Counted from the first letter of the stretch, positions 12,361-24,967 are shown. The stretch: DNA of 64,000 nucleotides from Buddleja alternifolia (GCA_019426215.1 CM033393.1:377001-441000); one strand, 5' to 3'. Notes: generated from the letters alone by a model not told the origin. Translations and numbers: made by a program.

Positions 12361-13834
12361 ATGGAAGCTCGATGTTCGTTTCTGCTGTTAATTGTAATAG
12401 CTTTTTCATCCATTATTGAAGTAATAGCAAAGTCACAATATACAACAATGTATGTATTTGGTGATTCACTGAGTGACCCCGGAAATAATGAGAAAGTATC
12501 AGCTAACTATTGGCCTTATGGTATTGATTTCGATAAAGGACCTACCGGAAGATTCTGCAACGGCAAACTTTTAGTAGACTTTCTCGGTATTTATCAACTA
12601 CTACATTTTTTCTTCACATTTATCTTTTATCAGATTATATTGTTTTTTAATTATATTATGTTCTCCTTTCCATGTAGGTGAACTACTGGGATTTCCTGTT
12701 ATTCCATCCTATGCAGATACTATTGCCAATGGTTCTGACGTTTTATCAGGAGTAAATTACGCTTCATCTGGATCAGGAATTCTTGAGGACTCCGGATATG
12801 CTCTCGTAATTTCACAAAATTATTGATATTACTCATAACTAAAATGATCATTGCTAAATGTGAAAATCTGAACAGGGCCGTGTGATCCCGTTTGGCAAAC
12901 AAATCGACAACTTGAAAAACACGATGAATCAACTTGAAAACCAAATGCAAACGGAGGAATTGAACAATTATCTGGCGAAGGCTTTAGTGTTTGTGGCTAT
13001 AGGTAGTAATGACTACATTAACAACTACATGATACCTGTGTTGTACAAAAGTAGCCTCATTTATGATCCTCAACAGTATGCTGATCTCCTCGTACAGCTT
13101 TACAAAGGCCATATCTTGGTAAATGCTGTCTATTATACGCGTATTTTGCAATAAAAAAACTCGAAAACGTTTTGAGTTTAAACTTAGAATTATTTTATGC
13201 AGGAACTCCATACGTTAGGCTTGAGGAAGTTCTACTTAACAGAAATCCCACCCGTTGGCTGCATACCTATTGAATTGACCATACACGTAGCTACACCATC
13301 AGGAGAGTGTGATTCCTCCTCTAATAACTTGGTCCAAATGTTCAATATACGACTCAAATCCCTCGTCTATAATTTGAATTCAGAAAACCTTGGATCTATA
13401 TTCACACTTGGTGCTTCATATAAAATTTTGAACGACCTACGTGACAATGCCGATTCTTATGGTAAGAACTAATAATATGAAGGGTAAATTACATACACAC
13501 TCATGCAAGATGCGATTATTACGAAAAATGCCCCAAAGTTTGAGAAATTATCCATAATCTTAAAAAATGCATAGACACTGATTATCTAATGCAAGATGTG
13601 TTGTGAGTTATGACAGGATTCAAGGTGAAAGATAAAACTTGTTGTAGGATTGGAAATACAATAGGTAAATTGATTTGTCTTCCAAAAGAGGTTCCATGTT
13701 TCAACAGAGATGAGTACTTATTTTGGGATTTCGCTCATCCAACTCAAGCAGCCAATCGAATTCTTGCTCGTGTTGTTTACAACGGCACGTCCAGCGGTTT
13801 CCCTGTGAATATACAGGAAATGGCAGAAATGTGA
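12361..13834 (+). CDS. GDSL esterase/lipase, intact (5 exons, 357 aa)
   Basis: Exons are 12361-12586, 12678-12805, 12876-13118, 13203-13461 and 13617-13834, all with GT-AG introns and a continuous frame of 1074 bases. The product is a secreted SGNH-hydrolase: an N-terminal signal peptide (about residues 1-23), block I FGDSLSDPGNN with the nucleophile Ser36, the block II region NYASSGSGIL (102-111), block III GSNDY (Asn163), and block V DFAHP with catalytic Asp323 and His326. Family members hydrolyse ester bonds in lipids, cutin monomers or acylated metabolites in the wall or apoplast; the substrate cannot be told from sequence. Length and intron number are normal for plant GDSL proteins. It is the only working copy of a three-gene tandem set, with ATG in an ACCATGG context. 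Confidence 0.93.
13475..13600 (+). repeat. Reduced insertion in GDSL intron 4
   Basis: Intron 4 contains 'aattacatacacactcatgc...' and 'aaaatgccccaaagtttgag', shared with intron 4 of copy 3 (26462-26753), where it is about 140 bases longer. The difference looks like an internal deletion of an old MITE-like insertion that was present before the genes duplicated. Confidence 0.5.
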
Positions 13835-14397
13835 TAGCCTGTTTAGTGTCAAGTTTTTGTTTGCCTCAGGATTGCATACTCACTTGCTATTTTCAGCAAC
13901 TGCTTACAGTGTAACATTTAATGTTATCTAGTTCTAGGGTTGTGCTAATAATACATTTGAAGCCTTTGTCCAACTTTTTGTAATGTGTTGAAAGTGTAGA
14001 ATAGCTGAGTACTGAAAATAAGAAGCACCTGGTAATTTATTTTAAGAGGGATTGATAATTTTCAGTCTTTTTTGTTGTTGATTTAATTATTCAGACTCGC
14101 CGGACATTCATATTAATTGTCTGATTATATGTAGTTGCCATGTATTAAATGCTATTTTTTCTCCCCTCTCTCTTTCATAAATGCGAGTATTTATAGTGAT
14201 CATTCATACTGGACAAGTACTATTTCATCAGCTGAAAGTTCTACCAGGATGGTGCCATGTGTCTTTAAGGAACGGCCAGGATCGTACCTCGTAGGGTCAG
14301 GTCATGGGTTAACCCAACCCGAGTGAAAAGAAATATGCGGATCTTGTAATGTTTTGCAATTTTGAGACTCGATAGGGACCTATGGCATAAAAACCAA
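13835..14397. other. 3' flank of GDSL gene
   Basis: Part of this flank (14003-14130) is shared with the 3' flank of copy 3 at 28215-28310 and, in shuffled form, at 27829-27900. It contains no further gene. Confidence 0.6.
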
Positions 14398-15353
14398 GGC
14401 TATGTATGGTTGTGAATTTTGAAAATATTTTCATTTTTTGGATCACCAAAAAATGAAAATACACAATTCAAGTCAAATTCAACAGAAAATGGTCAAATTT
14501 TAAATACACTACACATTCCCCTATATAACAACCAATCATTTCAATCTTTTCACAATATTTTATCATTAATTACACTATTCCACTATCCAACTAATTATCT
14601 TTCTTACTTTTTCATATTTTATATAATAAAAATTCCTATTCAATTTTTCAAATATTCCAATTATTATTATTAAATAATATTTAATAATATGTAATTTGAA
14701 AAAAAAAATTGTGTGATTTAATATTTAATATTTCATATATATTTAATAATATGTGTACTTGAATTGGGACTTAATTGGTCATGCTTTTACCAAAAGTATA
14801 TACAATATTGTGTGATTTATAATTTTATTTTAATAATTTTGTTTGTTGTTTATTGGATTTTAAATTATACGTTTTTAGCTTTTCAATATTCAAATAAATA
14901 CCGACTGAGTCTCGATTATTTCATTTTGGTACTAACGTGGTATTTAATAGGGTTACCCACGAGCCGAACTCGACCCGAGTCTCACCAAATTTCTCGGCTC
15001 GAGCTCAAGCAAAGATCTTTTGTAACATCATAGTATCTCATTATAAGAAGATGGAAATAAATTTGTCTCAATCAAATTGGAAATAAAATATTATACGGAA
15101 ATGGAAAAAGAAATATAGAACTACTTATGCTCCAATCATATTTACACATTTTCATAAAATATTGCATATATGAACCATATCCTATTTTTATATTTGTCCA
15201 ATGCGAACCGTATAATTACACTAACTATTATAAATATAGACGAGCAAGATTCAATTTTCTTGAACTTTTAAAACATAAAATTGAAAAGAAAACACGAAAT
15301 GGCAAAAGGATAAAAATCTAAAGTTAAAAAGAAATGAACAGGTGACAAAAAAA

Positions 15354-15470
15354 AAATTAAAAATGAAGGGCCCCCACCCCCACCCCCCAAACCCATACCT
15401 GCCCCCCCCCCCCCACCCCAACCCATGAACGCCCCTTGCTGTCTGGCTGTCTTTTTTTTTTTTTTTGTCT
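15354..15470. repeat. Poly-C and poly-T tracts
   Basis: Runs of C broken by A (15369-15420) followed by a T run at 15450-15466. Low complexity; assembly length here is uncertain. Confidence 0.8.
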
Positions 15471-15496
15471 TTTCATTCTATTTGTATAATATATAT

Positions 15497-16569
15497 TAGA
15501 GCTATTAACGCTAATCATCCCCCCATGTCACGCAAAAGTGTCACTTTAGTCTCTCTTGTGAAAAAATTATCACTTTCATTCCTCATGTCCATAATTTGTA
15601 CCCAGATGGTCCTTTTTCCGACCAGATTTTCCGACTTTCCACGCGAAAATAGGGCTATCCACGCATATATCATGCGCGTCTTCACGAGAAAATTCATAAC
15701 TCATTGTAGAAAGCTTGGATTCATGAACTGTTTTCTTTCCATGAAACTAGACACATAGGGTTATCCACGCATATATCACACATAATCAGGAGACATCTAG
15801 AACAAAGTAGTTTTGCATTAAAAAATTAGGTAAAAATCTGTCAGAAATGATGCTTAGCTAATTTTTTAATACAAAACTGCTTTGTTCTAGATGTCTCCTG
15901 ATTATGTGTGATATATGAGTGGATAGACCTATGTGTCTAGTTTCATGTGAAGAAAACGGTTCATGAATCCGAGCTTTCTACAATGAGTTATGAATTTTCT
16001 CGTGAAGACTCGCACAGCTGTCTGCACAACAGACAGATTTTTAGCTAATTTCTTAATACAAAACTGCTTTGTTATAGATGTCTCCTAATTATGTGCATAT
16101 ATTCCTGGATAGCCCTATGTGTCTAGTTTCATGGGAAGAAAACGGTTCATGAATCCGAGCTTTCTCCAACAAGTTATGAATTTTCTCATGAAAACGTGCA
16201 CAGCTGTCTGCACAGCGGACAAATTTTTAACCAATTTTTTAATACAAAACTGCTTTGTTCTAGATGTCTCCTGATTATGTGCGATATATACGTGGATAGC
16301 CCTATGTGTCTAGTTTCATGGGAAAAAAACGGTTCATGAATCCGAGCTTTCTACAATGAGTTATGAATTTTCTCATGAAGACGCGCATGACATATGCGTG
16401 GATAGCCCTATTTTCGCGTGGGAAGCCGGAAAATCTGATCGGAATGTCGAAAAAAGGACCATCTAGGTACAAATTATGGACATGAGAGATGAAAGTGACA
16501 ATTTTTTCACAAGAGGGACTAAAGTGACACTTTTGCGTGACATGGGGATGATTAACGTTAATAGCTCTA
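15497..16569. mobile_element. Long-inverted-repeat element with three internal tandem units
   Basis: The ends TAGAGCTATTAACG / CGTTAATAGCTCTA open inverted arms of roughly 350 bases each. The inner part consists of a unit of about 188 bp ('ttaatacaaaactgctttgtt' through 'cacagctgtctgca') repeated directly from about 15850, 16039 and 16226, plus one inverted unit on the left. The flanks are TATA-rich, so a target duplication could not be defined. No coding capacity. The whole could form a very long hairpin transcript. Confidence 0.75.
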
Positions 16570-17261
16570 TATATTATATTATGTGTGTGTATATGTGTAT
16601 ATATATATATACATATTCCTTTATTACCAACTCATAACATTATTAAAAAAATATATTCTTTTAATATCTTTTCCCCCATCATCATCACATTGACACGCTA
16701 ATACCTAACGTGCTTGGATAGCAAGTGTACTAGTCGTGGTAGTAATAAAAGTCACTACTACAAAAAGATCCTATTACAGCGCCCCAATTACAGCGGTTTT
16801 TCAAAAAACCGCTGAACGGAGGGGGCTATTACAGCGGTTCGTGAAAGAACTGCTGTAATAGGTAATACGCGGCACCTATTACAGCGGTTCATTCATGAAC
16901 CGCTGTAATAGGTGCCAGGTCTATTACAGCGGTTCACTACTGAACCGCTGTAAAAGGCAGCTAAAAAAAATAAAAAATTTAAACCTATTACAAGGGTTTT
17001 TAAAAAAACCGCTGTAATAGGCCATGTACGAAAAAATTTGAAATATTTTTATCTTCCCGCTTCTCTCTCCCACTCTCAAAATTTAAAACCCATTTCAGCT
17101 TCTCTCTCTCTCTATTCTCGGTCTCTCTCTCTCTCTCGATCCCCCCTCCCCAAAAAAGCTCGACATCACCACCACTTACCGGCGCCACCGCCACCACCAC
17201 TTACCGCCGCCGCCGCCGCCACCACGACGATAGTAAGCTTCTTCTCTTTCTCTCTTCTTCC

Positions 17262-17263
<2 letters not shown>

Positions 17264-17303
<40 letters not shown>
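17264..17303. repeat. (TA)n microsatellite
   Basis: Pure TA tract immediately before the minisatellite inside the CACTA element. Confidence 0.9.
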
Positions 17304-17309
17304 ATATTT

Positions 17310-17660
17310 GTATATGTGTATATGTGTGGGTGTATGTATATTTGTGTATGTGTGGGTGTATTTATTTTGTGTATATGTGTATATTTGTGTATGTGCGGGT
17401 GTATGTATATTTGTGTATATGTGGATGGGTTTGTGTATATTGCGTATATGTTGATGGGTGTATGTATATTTGTGTATATGTGGATGGGTGTATGTATATT
17501 TGGGTATATGTATATTTGTGTATATGTTCGTGGGTGTATGTATATTTGTGTATGTGTGGATGGGTATATGTATATTTGTGTATGTGTGGATGGGTGTATG
17601 TATATTTGTGTATGTGTGGATGGGTGTATGTATATTTGTGTATGTATATTTGTGTATTTA
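17310..17660 (+). repeat. Minisatellite, unit about 30 bp
   Basis: Repeated 'tgtatgtatatttgtgtatg' plus 'tgtggatggg' units, in about ten degenerate copies. It opens long frames on both strands (rich in CVYICV or THPHIHKYT) that are artefacts of the repeat. A few units of the same repeat appear in reverse in the second CACTA copy at 27150-27260. Confidence 0.9.
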
Positions 17661-18104
17661 CGAAAATATTTCTCGGTTGAAATTTTGCGGTATTGAAATG
17701 ACTCGAAATTCGTATAGTCATAGCGAAATGGTATTCTAAACAAAACGCATGACATCGTCATGCGATCATGGAATTTTAGCCATTTGAGATAGTTTAAGGC
17801 CTCAAATTTGGGTTTTATTACAAAAATACCCTATTTTTGTAATAAAACGCAAATTTGAGGCCTTAAACGATCTCAAATGGTTAAAATCACGAGAGCGCAG
17901 CGTTTTGTTCGGAATGTCATTTCGTTATGACCGTGCGAATTTCGTATCATTCCGACACGGTCAAAAAAAATTTAAAAATTTTTCCGGGACCTATTACAGC
18001 GGTTTTGGAAAAAAAATTCCGGTGCCTATTACAGCGGTTTTTAACCGCTGTAATTGGCCAAAAAAACCCGCTGTAATAGGTCATTTCTGTAGTAGGGAGT
18101 GGAC

Positions 18105-19410
18105 AAAATAAGTCCGGGTTGTCGAACCACGGAAACTTGGATTTTAGCTTTAGATTTTCAATAAAAGAAAAGACAAATAAAGTAAATTGCAAGAATTGAT
18201 TGAATAAACGAAGGATAAAAGAGGAAACGGGCTATAGATTAAAACTCATGTATGATAAATGACTAAGGCACATGCTACGACCAAATCTACTCGTCAATAT
18301 ATATAGGTTACTCCTCGAATTATTAGACTCCTATTGCTTTGGTGGAAACTCCTAAGTTAACTATTACCCGATGTCTCGGCTCGTAATAATCCTATGATTA
18401 ATTGACGGTTCTCTAAATATGTCTATCCGAGAATCTAATCAATAACCACGCAATAACATTCTAGAGCTTCCCCGAATAAATCCGGCTAACAGCACCCGGA
18501 AATCTTTACCTATTTCTAGGAGCAATTCCTCATTTGTTTCGGATGATGTGTTAATTCCCTTGAACCCTAACCTATCTTCTCTCGAACGACTAGATTAGGT
18601 AAGATAGCAAGCATATGGTAATCAAGCACATGATTGGAATGAAAGCATAGAATTAACACACAAAGCAATAGGAGAATTAATACAAAAATCACTTCATATA
18701 TATTGACTCATAAATTTGGCCTTCACATGGCCTTAGTCTCACAAATTTAGCTCATAATCAATAACATAAAAGAGCCTAATGTAGCAATACACATAATCAT
18801 AGACAAGTATGTAACGAAAAACATAAACAAACTCCCTATATTGCTTGATCGATGATGTATCCGAGTCAAGAGCTTCAATCCCAAGCTAAACCTCCTTCTT
18901 AGCCTCTTAGAGTTGATGAAGAATGGCCCAAAACCCAGCAAATCGCCTCCAATCTCCCAAATTTCGAACCCTCAAAATGAATTGAAAAATCCTATTTATA
19001 GTTCCAAAATTCTGTTATCGCGGCGCCTGGGCGCGCGTTGATCGACGCCTAGGCGCCGCCTATGTGGCGTGTCTTTCTTGGGGCAAAAGTTCCGGGGCGC
19101 CCAGGCTCGCGATATGTGGCGCCCAGGCGTGGAGGTTCAGGCGCCTAGGCGTGAAAGTGTGAAGCTTTGATTTTGTTTGCTGGGTCGCGCCTGGGCGCGA
19201 GAAAAATGGCGCCTAGGAGCCTCAGTGCGAAGCCTTGAGCAGAGTTGGGTAAATGAGTCGTCTTTTTGCCCTTTTCTTCGTCCATCGTCGCTTACTACCT
19301 GAAAGCACTTTACACACACATTAAACGCACGAGTGGCACAAAATAAACGATATATGGGCCTGAATTGTCATTAAAAGGACCTAAAAACTTATGTAAAAAT
19401 GACTCCTATC
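18105..19410. repeat. Dispersed-repeat-like segment with a GC-rich motif cluster
   Basis: No protein is encoded. At 19019-19230 the motif 'gcgcctaggcgc' and variants (ggcgcccaggc, gcgcctgggcgc) recur about eight times, giving a GC island in AT-rich DNA. The left portion (starting near a 'gtcgaaccacggaaacttgg') and the right portion resemble text I associate with plant LTR-element ends, but I could not fix boundaries or class. Confidence 0.4.
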
Positions 19411-19812
19411 ACACATTCATAACCAACTTAATCATTTCATATCTCAAATCCTAATAAAAATCAACTTTATATCACATCTACACTACTTTCAATCAAATTC
19501 TAAAAATACATTCAAACAAACAAATTAAGTCAACATTTTCACACGAATTTCTGTAATACACATTCCCCAAAAAAAACTCAGAATTCATTTCCGAAAACAC
19601 AACCATACGGAGCCCAAGTTTACGACCTCATTAGGTCATTTACCTTGTTATACACGGGTATATGAAACTGGATAGCAACGATGTAACGAAGTAAAAAGGA
19701 TATATGTGGGCCCCACTTTTATAGTATATCACTGTGGAATAGGAAGAAACCAAGGGCAGACAACATGCCTACCTTTGTCCCTGCCATGTATTAACAGAAA
19801 CAATATGTAATA

Positions 19813-20165
19813 AGACGTATTCAGGCTCCAGATCAAATTCTGGCCCGAAAGACGTATTCAGGCTCCAGATCAGATTGCTATCCAGTAAATGTACAAAAGT
19901 AGTAGAAAAAATAAAGCCTCATCAATGAAATAGTTAAGAAAAATAAAGAAGCTTAAAACTATAGATTATGCTACAGGTAGAAAACTAATCTTGCAAGTGC
20001 TTAATTACTAGCTAGCTGTTGAAAACGACTCAGTTGAAGTCTTTTCCTTTTTGTGCATCTACATTTTCTCTCCACTGAATTTCCGCTAATGCCTACATAA
20101 ACACCGAGGCAAAATCGAGGAAGAAGAACGAAAAAAAAGAAGAAAAAAGATAAGAGTAAAGAACC
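19813..20165 (+). promoter_or_regulatory. Promoter region of GDSL copy 3
   Basis: It aligns with the promoter of the intact copy. The block 'gacgtattcaggctccagat' is present twice (19813 and 19851). The TATA box position reads TACATAAA (near 20094), one base off the TATATAAA of copies 1 and 2. Confidence 0.55.
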
Positions 20166-20334
20166 ATGGAAGCTCAACGTTCATTTCTGCTGTTAATTCT
20201 AATAGCTTTTTCATCCATTATTGAAGCAATGGCAAAGTCACAATATACTTCAATGTATGTATTTGGTGATTCACTGAGTGACCCTGGAAATAATGACAAA
20301 GTATCAGCTACCTATATATTGGCCTTATGGTATT

Positions 20335-20890
20335 TGATGTGGGTCGATATTATCCATTGGGCCACGCTGATAAGACCAAGAATATTTCATATTCTTCCTA
20401 TACTATTGTGATATTTCGACCCAAGTTCCTCATTATTTTCGGCCTCATTTGATTAGTAGGAGTGGAGCCCAGTCAAAGCCTTAGAAGGAAGGGAATCAAT
20501 CAAGAGACATTATCCAATCAATATCCAATTAGCTATCAATCCAAGGAAATCAGTCAAACTCTTACCAAATCAGGAAGATTCGGCCTTCCTAAAATAGGAC
20601 CTGACAGGACGCATTTCAACACAATTTCAGTACACTCAAACCTTCCAGAAATAGCTCCAGCTACCATAAATAGCGGCAGGAAGGAAATCAGCAGGATTAG
20701 CTTACCAAAATTGTATAGAAGTCATCTAGCTTGTATAAATATCCATGATTGATGATTAATAAACAACTCTTACGGCTTTTGCATCGTTACACATTTTTAC
20801 TATCTATTTTTCTCATAGTTTATTGTTTTTCTACTCAATTTCTCGCATAATAATATACAAATATTATTGGTATAAATCCCACGTGCATCA
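20335..20890 (+). repeat. 5' LTR of the Ty3-type element (556 bp)
   Basis: Pairs with 24968-25514. The main differences are an 11-base segment around 20512 present here and absent in the 3' LTR, plus scattered substitutions. Confidence 0.9.
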
Positions 20891-21102
20891 ATTGGCGCTG
20901 TCTGTGGGAAATTGAGCTTCAAGGCGTGAGTACATTTTTCGTAATTTTTCATCATTGTTCTTTTCTTTTTAGCAAGCTTGATGGAAGGTCTCAATACTAA
21001 GGACGTGGATGGAATTTTGGATGTGGTGGGGAATAAGGAGACGTTGCTTCAGCGACTGGAGGCCACAACGCTCCTGAAATTCCAGCCATCCTGGCTAGGC
21101 GT

Positions 21103-22423
21103 TTGATCGGCGAAATGCAGGAGACCCCCATAGCACATGGGGGTGGAATCTCAATTGGCGAAAATGGCATTTCTCCATCACCAGGAACGCAAGTGGTAGG
21201 GATGGAAAACTCTCTGAAGGTTGCGCCTTCCTATCACTTAACTAAGGCACAATTTCAGGAACTAATTGGCGCAGCCGTTCAGGCCGCAAAGAAAAACCCT
21301 GATCCGCATGGTCCGGGTAGGATGGAAGGAAGTCTGGTACAACAAGTACTTGGAAACTTCAATACTCTTGTCGATCTGGGATTCACTTCAGAAAATGGCT
21401 CTGGAAAACGGGCTGGTAGGATGGATTTTGTTGAGCAGGTGAATACACGAGGAGATGGGGAACCCCCCAGGAAATATCCTGCCCAGGAAGGCTGCCAGAT
21501 GCGGCACATTGACTTTCATGAGGAGGGAATCCAAGACGATGGGATCGCACTCAACGCAGGCCCTCAGGAAGGGTTCCAGGGAGAGGGGTTACTCCCTAAG
21601 CATGAGGAAAAATATGGTACGAAAAATTAGGGCCCTCGCCTAGGACAGGGAGGAAAAAAGGATCTCGACGAGGAGGTCAACAGCCACGAATCGGTTCGCT
21701 CCTCAGGAGGAAATCCAGGAGGATGTGCGAAAACTAAGGAGATGGCAAACCAATGGGATCTCATGGCAAGGAGGATAGATGAAGTGGAAAAAAGGATAGC
21801 TGGAGGAAAGATACGCACAGATCGGGGAATCCCGTTTACTAGCTCCATAATGCAGGAAGAATTACCGCGGGATTTCAAAATTTATTCCATGATGGCCTAC
21901 GATGGTACATCAGATCTCGAGGGCCACTTATACACTTTCAGGAATTACGCTCTGTTACATAGATACTCAGACGCCATCAAATGCAGGGTGTTCCTGACAA
22001 CACTCTTTAAGTCAGCACAATTATGGTTTAATCAGCTGCCTGAAGGATCCATTGGATCCTTCCTGGAGTTTAGCACAAAATTTCTCCACCAATTTGCTAG
22101 CAGCAAAAGGCATAAGCAAACCCCACTGAGCAGGCGATGAAACTTTACGATCTTATGTGAAAAGATTTAATGCTGCTACTCTGGAAATGTCATCGGCTAC
22201 TGCTAATCTAAAAACAAGTGCATTCACGAAGGGTTTAGGTGAGGGAGATTTGTTCAAATCCTTAACTAAAAAACCAGCTGGAAATTTCGATGAGTTGCTT
22301 AGCCGGGCGGAAAAGTATGTTAACATGGAGTATGCTCAATTGATGAGGAGAACTGAAATAAAAAAGGAAAGGAAGGAAGGAAAAAACCAGGAAAATCTTA
22401 AGCAGGGTGGATTGAGGAGATGA
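21103..22423 (+). pseudogene. Degraded Ty3/Tat-type gag
   Basis: Three consecutive frames (21103-21630, 21742-22140, 22157-22423) together resemble a plant Ty3 gag. The central piece has the recognisable capsid region: a D.EGHLYTFRN segment, RVFLTTLFKSAQLWFNQLP, and SF.EFS..FL.QFASSKR. The frames are separated by stops and frameshifts, so no single protein is made. The C-terminal piece has the LL.RAEKY.N.E motif common in this gag type. No zinc knuckle was identified. Confidence 0.8.
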
Positions 22424-22429
22424 CATTCT

Positions 22430-24967
22430 CAAGGACCCGTGACCGGAGGTCGAGGATCATTTCGACCTCCCTTTCCCGTAACAAGGAGTTTTGCGCAACA
22501 ACTGAGGGAGGTGGAAAATAAAGGCCTAGTACGACGGCCAGCTAGTGCATAAAATGACTCTCAAAATATTTCAAATAGACCTTATTATCGACACCACTGG
22601 AAAACTAGTCACCACACGGATGATTTTAAAGCGCTAGCTCTGGAGCTTGAACGTTTAGTTAAAGCAGGAGGCCTAAGAGGGTTTGTGATAAATAATAATC
22701 CAGCAGAAAATCGCAACAATAATGGATCCTCTTTCAGAGGAAGTGGGACATCTTGGTATCCAAGTTGAGGAAGAGGAAGAGCTTCAGGAAGAAGATTAGG
22801 AAGATCTGGAAAAGTCAAGAAGCTTCCAGGGCGAGTAGTCACCCATGCTGGTTCATAGAGCTGATCTAGCTCTGCAGGAGGAAAGTTAGAAAGATTCCAG
22901 GGTTAGAAATCGCCCATGCCGGTTTGTAGAGCTGATCTAGCTCTGCAGGAGGAAAATCAGGAAGATTCCAGGGCGAGAAGTCGCCCATGCCGGTTCGTAG
23001 AGCTGATCTAGCTCTACAGGAGGAAAGTCAGGAAGATTCCAGGGCGAGTAGTCGCCTATGCCGGTTCGTAGAGTTGAGCTAGCTCTGCAGGAGGAAAGTC
23101 AGGAAGATTCTAGGGCGAGTAGTCGCCCATGCCAGTTCGTAGAGCTGATCGAACTCTACAGGAGAAAAGCCAGGGAGATTCCAGGGCGAGGAGTCGTACA
23201 TGCTAGTTTGCATAGCCAACTTACTCTGCATAAGGAAAATAGAAATTTTCGAAGGCGAGGAACCGCCCTTGCCGGTTCACAGAGCTGATCTAGCTCTAAG
23301 AATGTTAAAAGATTCCAGAGGGATAACAACCTATGATTCTTCAGAAAGATGAAGTTTCCAAGGCAAGAAACAACCCATACAGCTTGGTTGAGATAAGGAT
23401 TCTAGGGTGAGAAGCAGCTCATGCTATTTCTCGGAGCTGAATGCTACAAATTCTAGGAAGAATGTGAGCCTACTCTACAGGGTTCGAAAATGCAATATAA
23501 GCTAAGTAATATTATGCTTATTTTTATCCTATTTTAATTCTATCTTCCATGAATGCTACAGTTTGTTTCATAGAATGCATGTCATATACAATGCATCTTT
23601 ATAGAATATGTTTGATTTTATAAATATTTGTACTCTCACACGCATTGAAGCCAAAGAGGTGTCGGTGACATGAAGTAGACGGTGGTTAGGAAAATTGGAG
23701 GGGTAGCCTGGGTCCGTCCAGTCAGGGGAAAGTCGGTTGCGGATCTATCTGGCTCCTCTCCAAAAAAAGATATAAGGATGATCAAAGAAGAAATAAGGTT
23801 GGAGACTTCTCAGTCTAAGACTTCTCAGTCTACTCAAATTTGGAGAAATAAGGATGGACTAGAGTAATAAGGGAGGGGGACAGCCTCTTGGTTGATCCCT
23901 AGGATGGGGTGAGACAAACCAGTCCACTCGTACTCCCTGGCGATATAAGGGGATAAAATTTAGGAGAAAATGAAGAAATAAGGAAGGAAAACCCCCGATA
24001 GTACACTGACCAGATGCGAGCCCAGGGAAGATATTGTGGTACGGAGTGAAGGATTCTTGGGAGTTAAAAGGCTGATACATCTCTAATATGTGTAAACTCT
24101 TACCATATTCCTTTTTATATGCACGAACATATGCATACTCTTTCAATATGCTACAAGCATGTTCCAAATTATCTTGCTACTCAGCTAGCTGAAATCTATC
24201 AGAATTATTTGCTCAATTCAATGCTAAATATCCTCCTTGCATCATATGTCAGTTATTTTTATTGTATACCCTCACAATTATTCATCCTAGTTAGCATCAA
24301 AACATACATGCAGTTGCAACAAGCACAAATAGATAGAATATAATCAAACTTAGATCATTCATTGCAATTAAAAACATAAGCATCTCCAAAACATCACGTG
24401 CCTTAAAGGGCAAATAGCACAAAAACAGCAAAAGAAAGATATTCTCTAAAGGCTATAACCCAGCGTAGCCAAAATAAAATACTTGTTTCTCAAAATAAAA
24501 ACTACTCCACATTAGCTGGAGCATTTTCTGCAACCTTCTCCACTGTCCTAGCAAGGTTGTCAGCAGGCGGGTCAGCTGGATGGTTTGCGAGTTGTTCTGG
24601 GATCAAATTCACTTCCAGAGCAGCAGGAGGAATTTCACCTGGAACATTTTCAGTTACTGGAGTAAGGGGTGCTCCAATGCACTTCTCAGCTGGTCCCACA
24701 GGACGCTCACTCTACCCGCCAAAACAGCAGCATGGAATTCTTGTTCTTGGATGTTCAGTACAAAACAACCTTTTCAGCATGTTGCGCAGGAGGAAAATCA
24801 GGAGTTCTTTTAGCTTGACCGGTCAGGAGGAAATTCAGGAGCATTTTTAGCTGGAAATTCGGCAAGAATTCAGAAGGAATTGTTTAGCTATCAGCTTGGC
24901 TCCCGTACATAATTCTTTTACAACTCTTTCAACTTGACAAGTCAAACTTTAGAGTTGAGGGGACTAT
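22430..24967 (+). other. Non-coding interior of the Ty3-type element
   Basis: Apart from the tandem repeat there are only short frames. 24480-24900 has many 'gctgg' and 'caggaggaaa' echoes. It contains no pol domain. Confidence 0.65.
22826..23310 (+). repeat. 72-bp tandem repeat, about 7 units, inside the Ty3-type element
   Basis: Units with core 'cgagtagtcgcccatgccgg' begin near 22827, 22897, 22968, 23040, 23112, 23183 and 23253. The spacing of about 72 bases is a multiple of three, so one frame stays open across several units (23058-23288) and would give a 24-residue periodic peptide. Tat-group elements often carry tandem repeats in the non-coding interior; coding function is not implied. 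Confidence 0.85.

Larger units (their letters stand above)
16753..18101 (+). mobile_element. Non-autonomous CACTA (En/Spm-like) element
   Basis: It starts CACTACTACAAAAAGA and ends TTTCTGTAGTAGGGAGTG, a slightly damaged complement. Both subterminal zones are packed with palindromic units of the form 'ttacagcggtt...aaccgctgtaa' (16790-17020 and 17990-18085), the typical layout of CACTA transposase-binding repeats. The middle holds a CT-rich stretch, a minisatellite (17310-17660) and a 90-base perfect-looking inverted repeat at 17790-17895. There is no transposase. Confidence 0.85.
14398..19614. mobile_element. Composite with Harbinger-like ends, 5.2 kb
   Basis: The left end GGCTATGTATGGTTGTG and the right end (complement GGCTCCGTATGGTTGTG) match at 15 of 17 positions. 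CAA flanks both sides (14395-14397, 19615-19617). No PIF/Harbinger transposase frame is seen, and the interior is largely other elements (15497-16569, 16753-18101, 18105-19410). Either one non-autonomous element was expanded by nested insertions, or two related ends are paired here by chance; the matching 3-bp flank favours the first reading. Confidence 0.45.

Noticed and set aside
14135..14326. 63-residue frame after the GDSL gene as a small gene
   Set aside because: No motif, no conserved copy in the flank of the paralogue, and sequence composition like the surrounding non-coding DNA.
17264..17761. Long overlapping frames on both strands, rich in CVYICV or THPHIHKYT
   Set aside because: They follow the 30-bp minisatellite; a repeat without stop codons opens several frames at once. 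No domain or codon signal.
22826..23310. CRISPR-like array
   Set aside because: 72-bp direct repeats without unique spacers, in a plant LTR element; ordinary tandem repeat.
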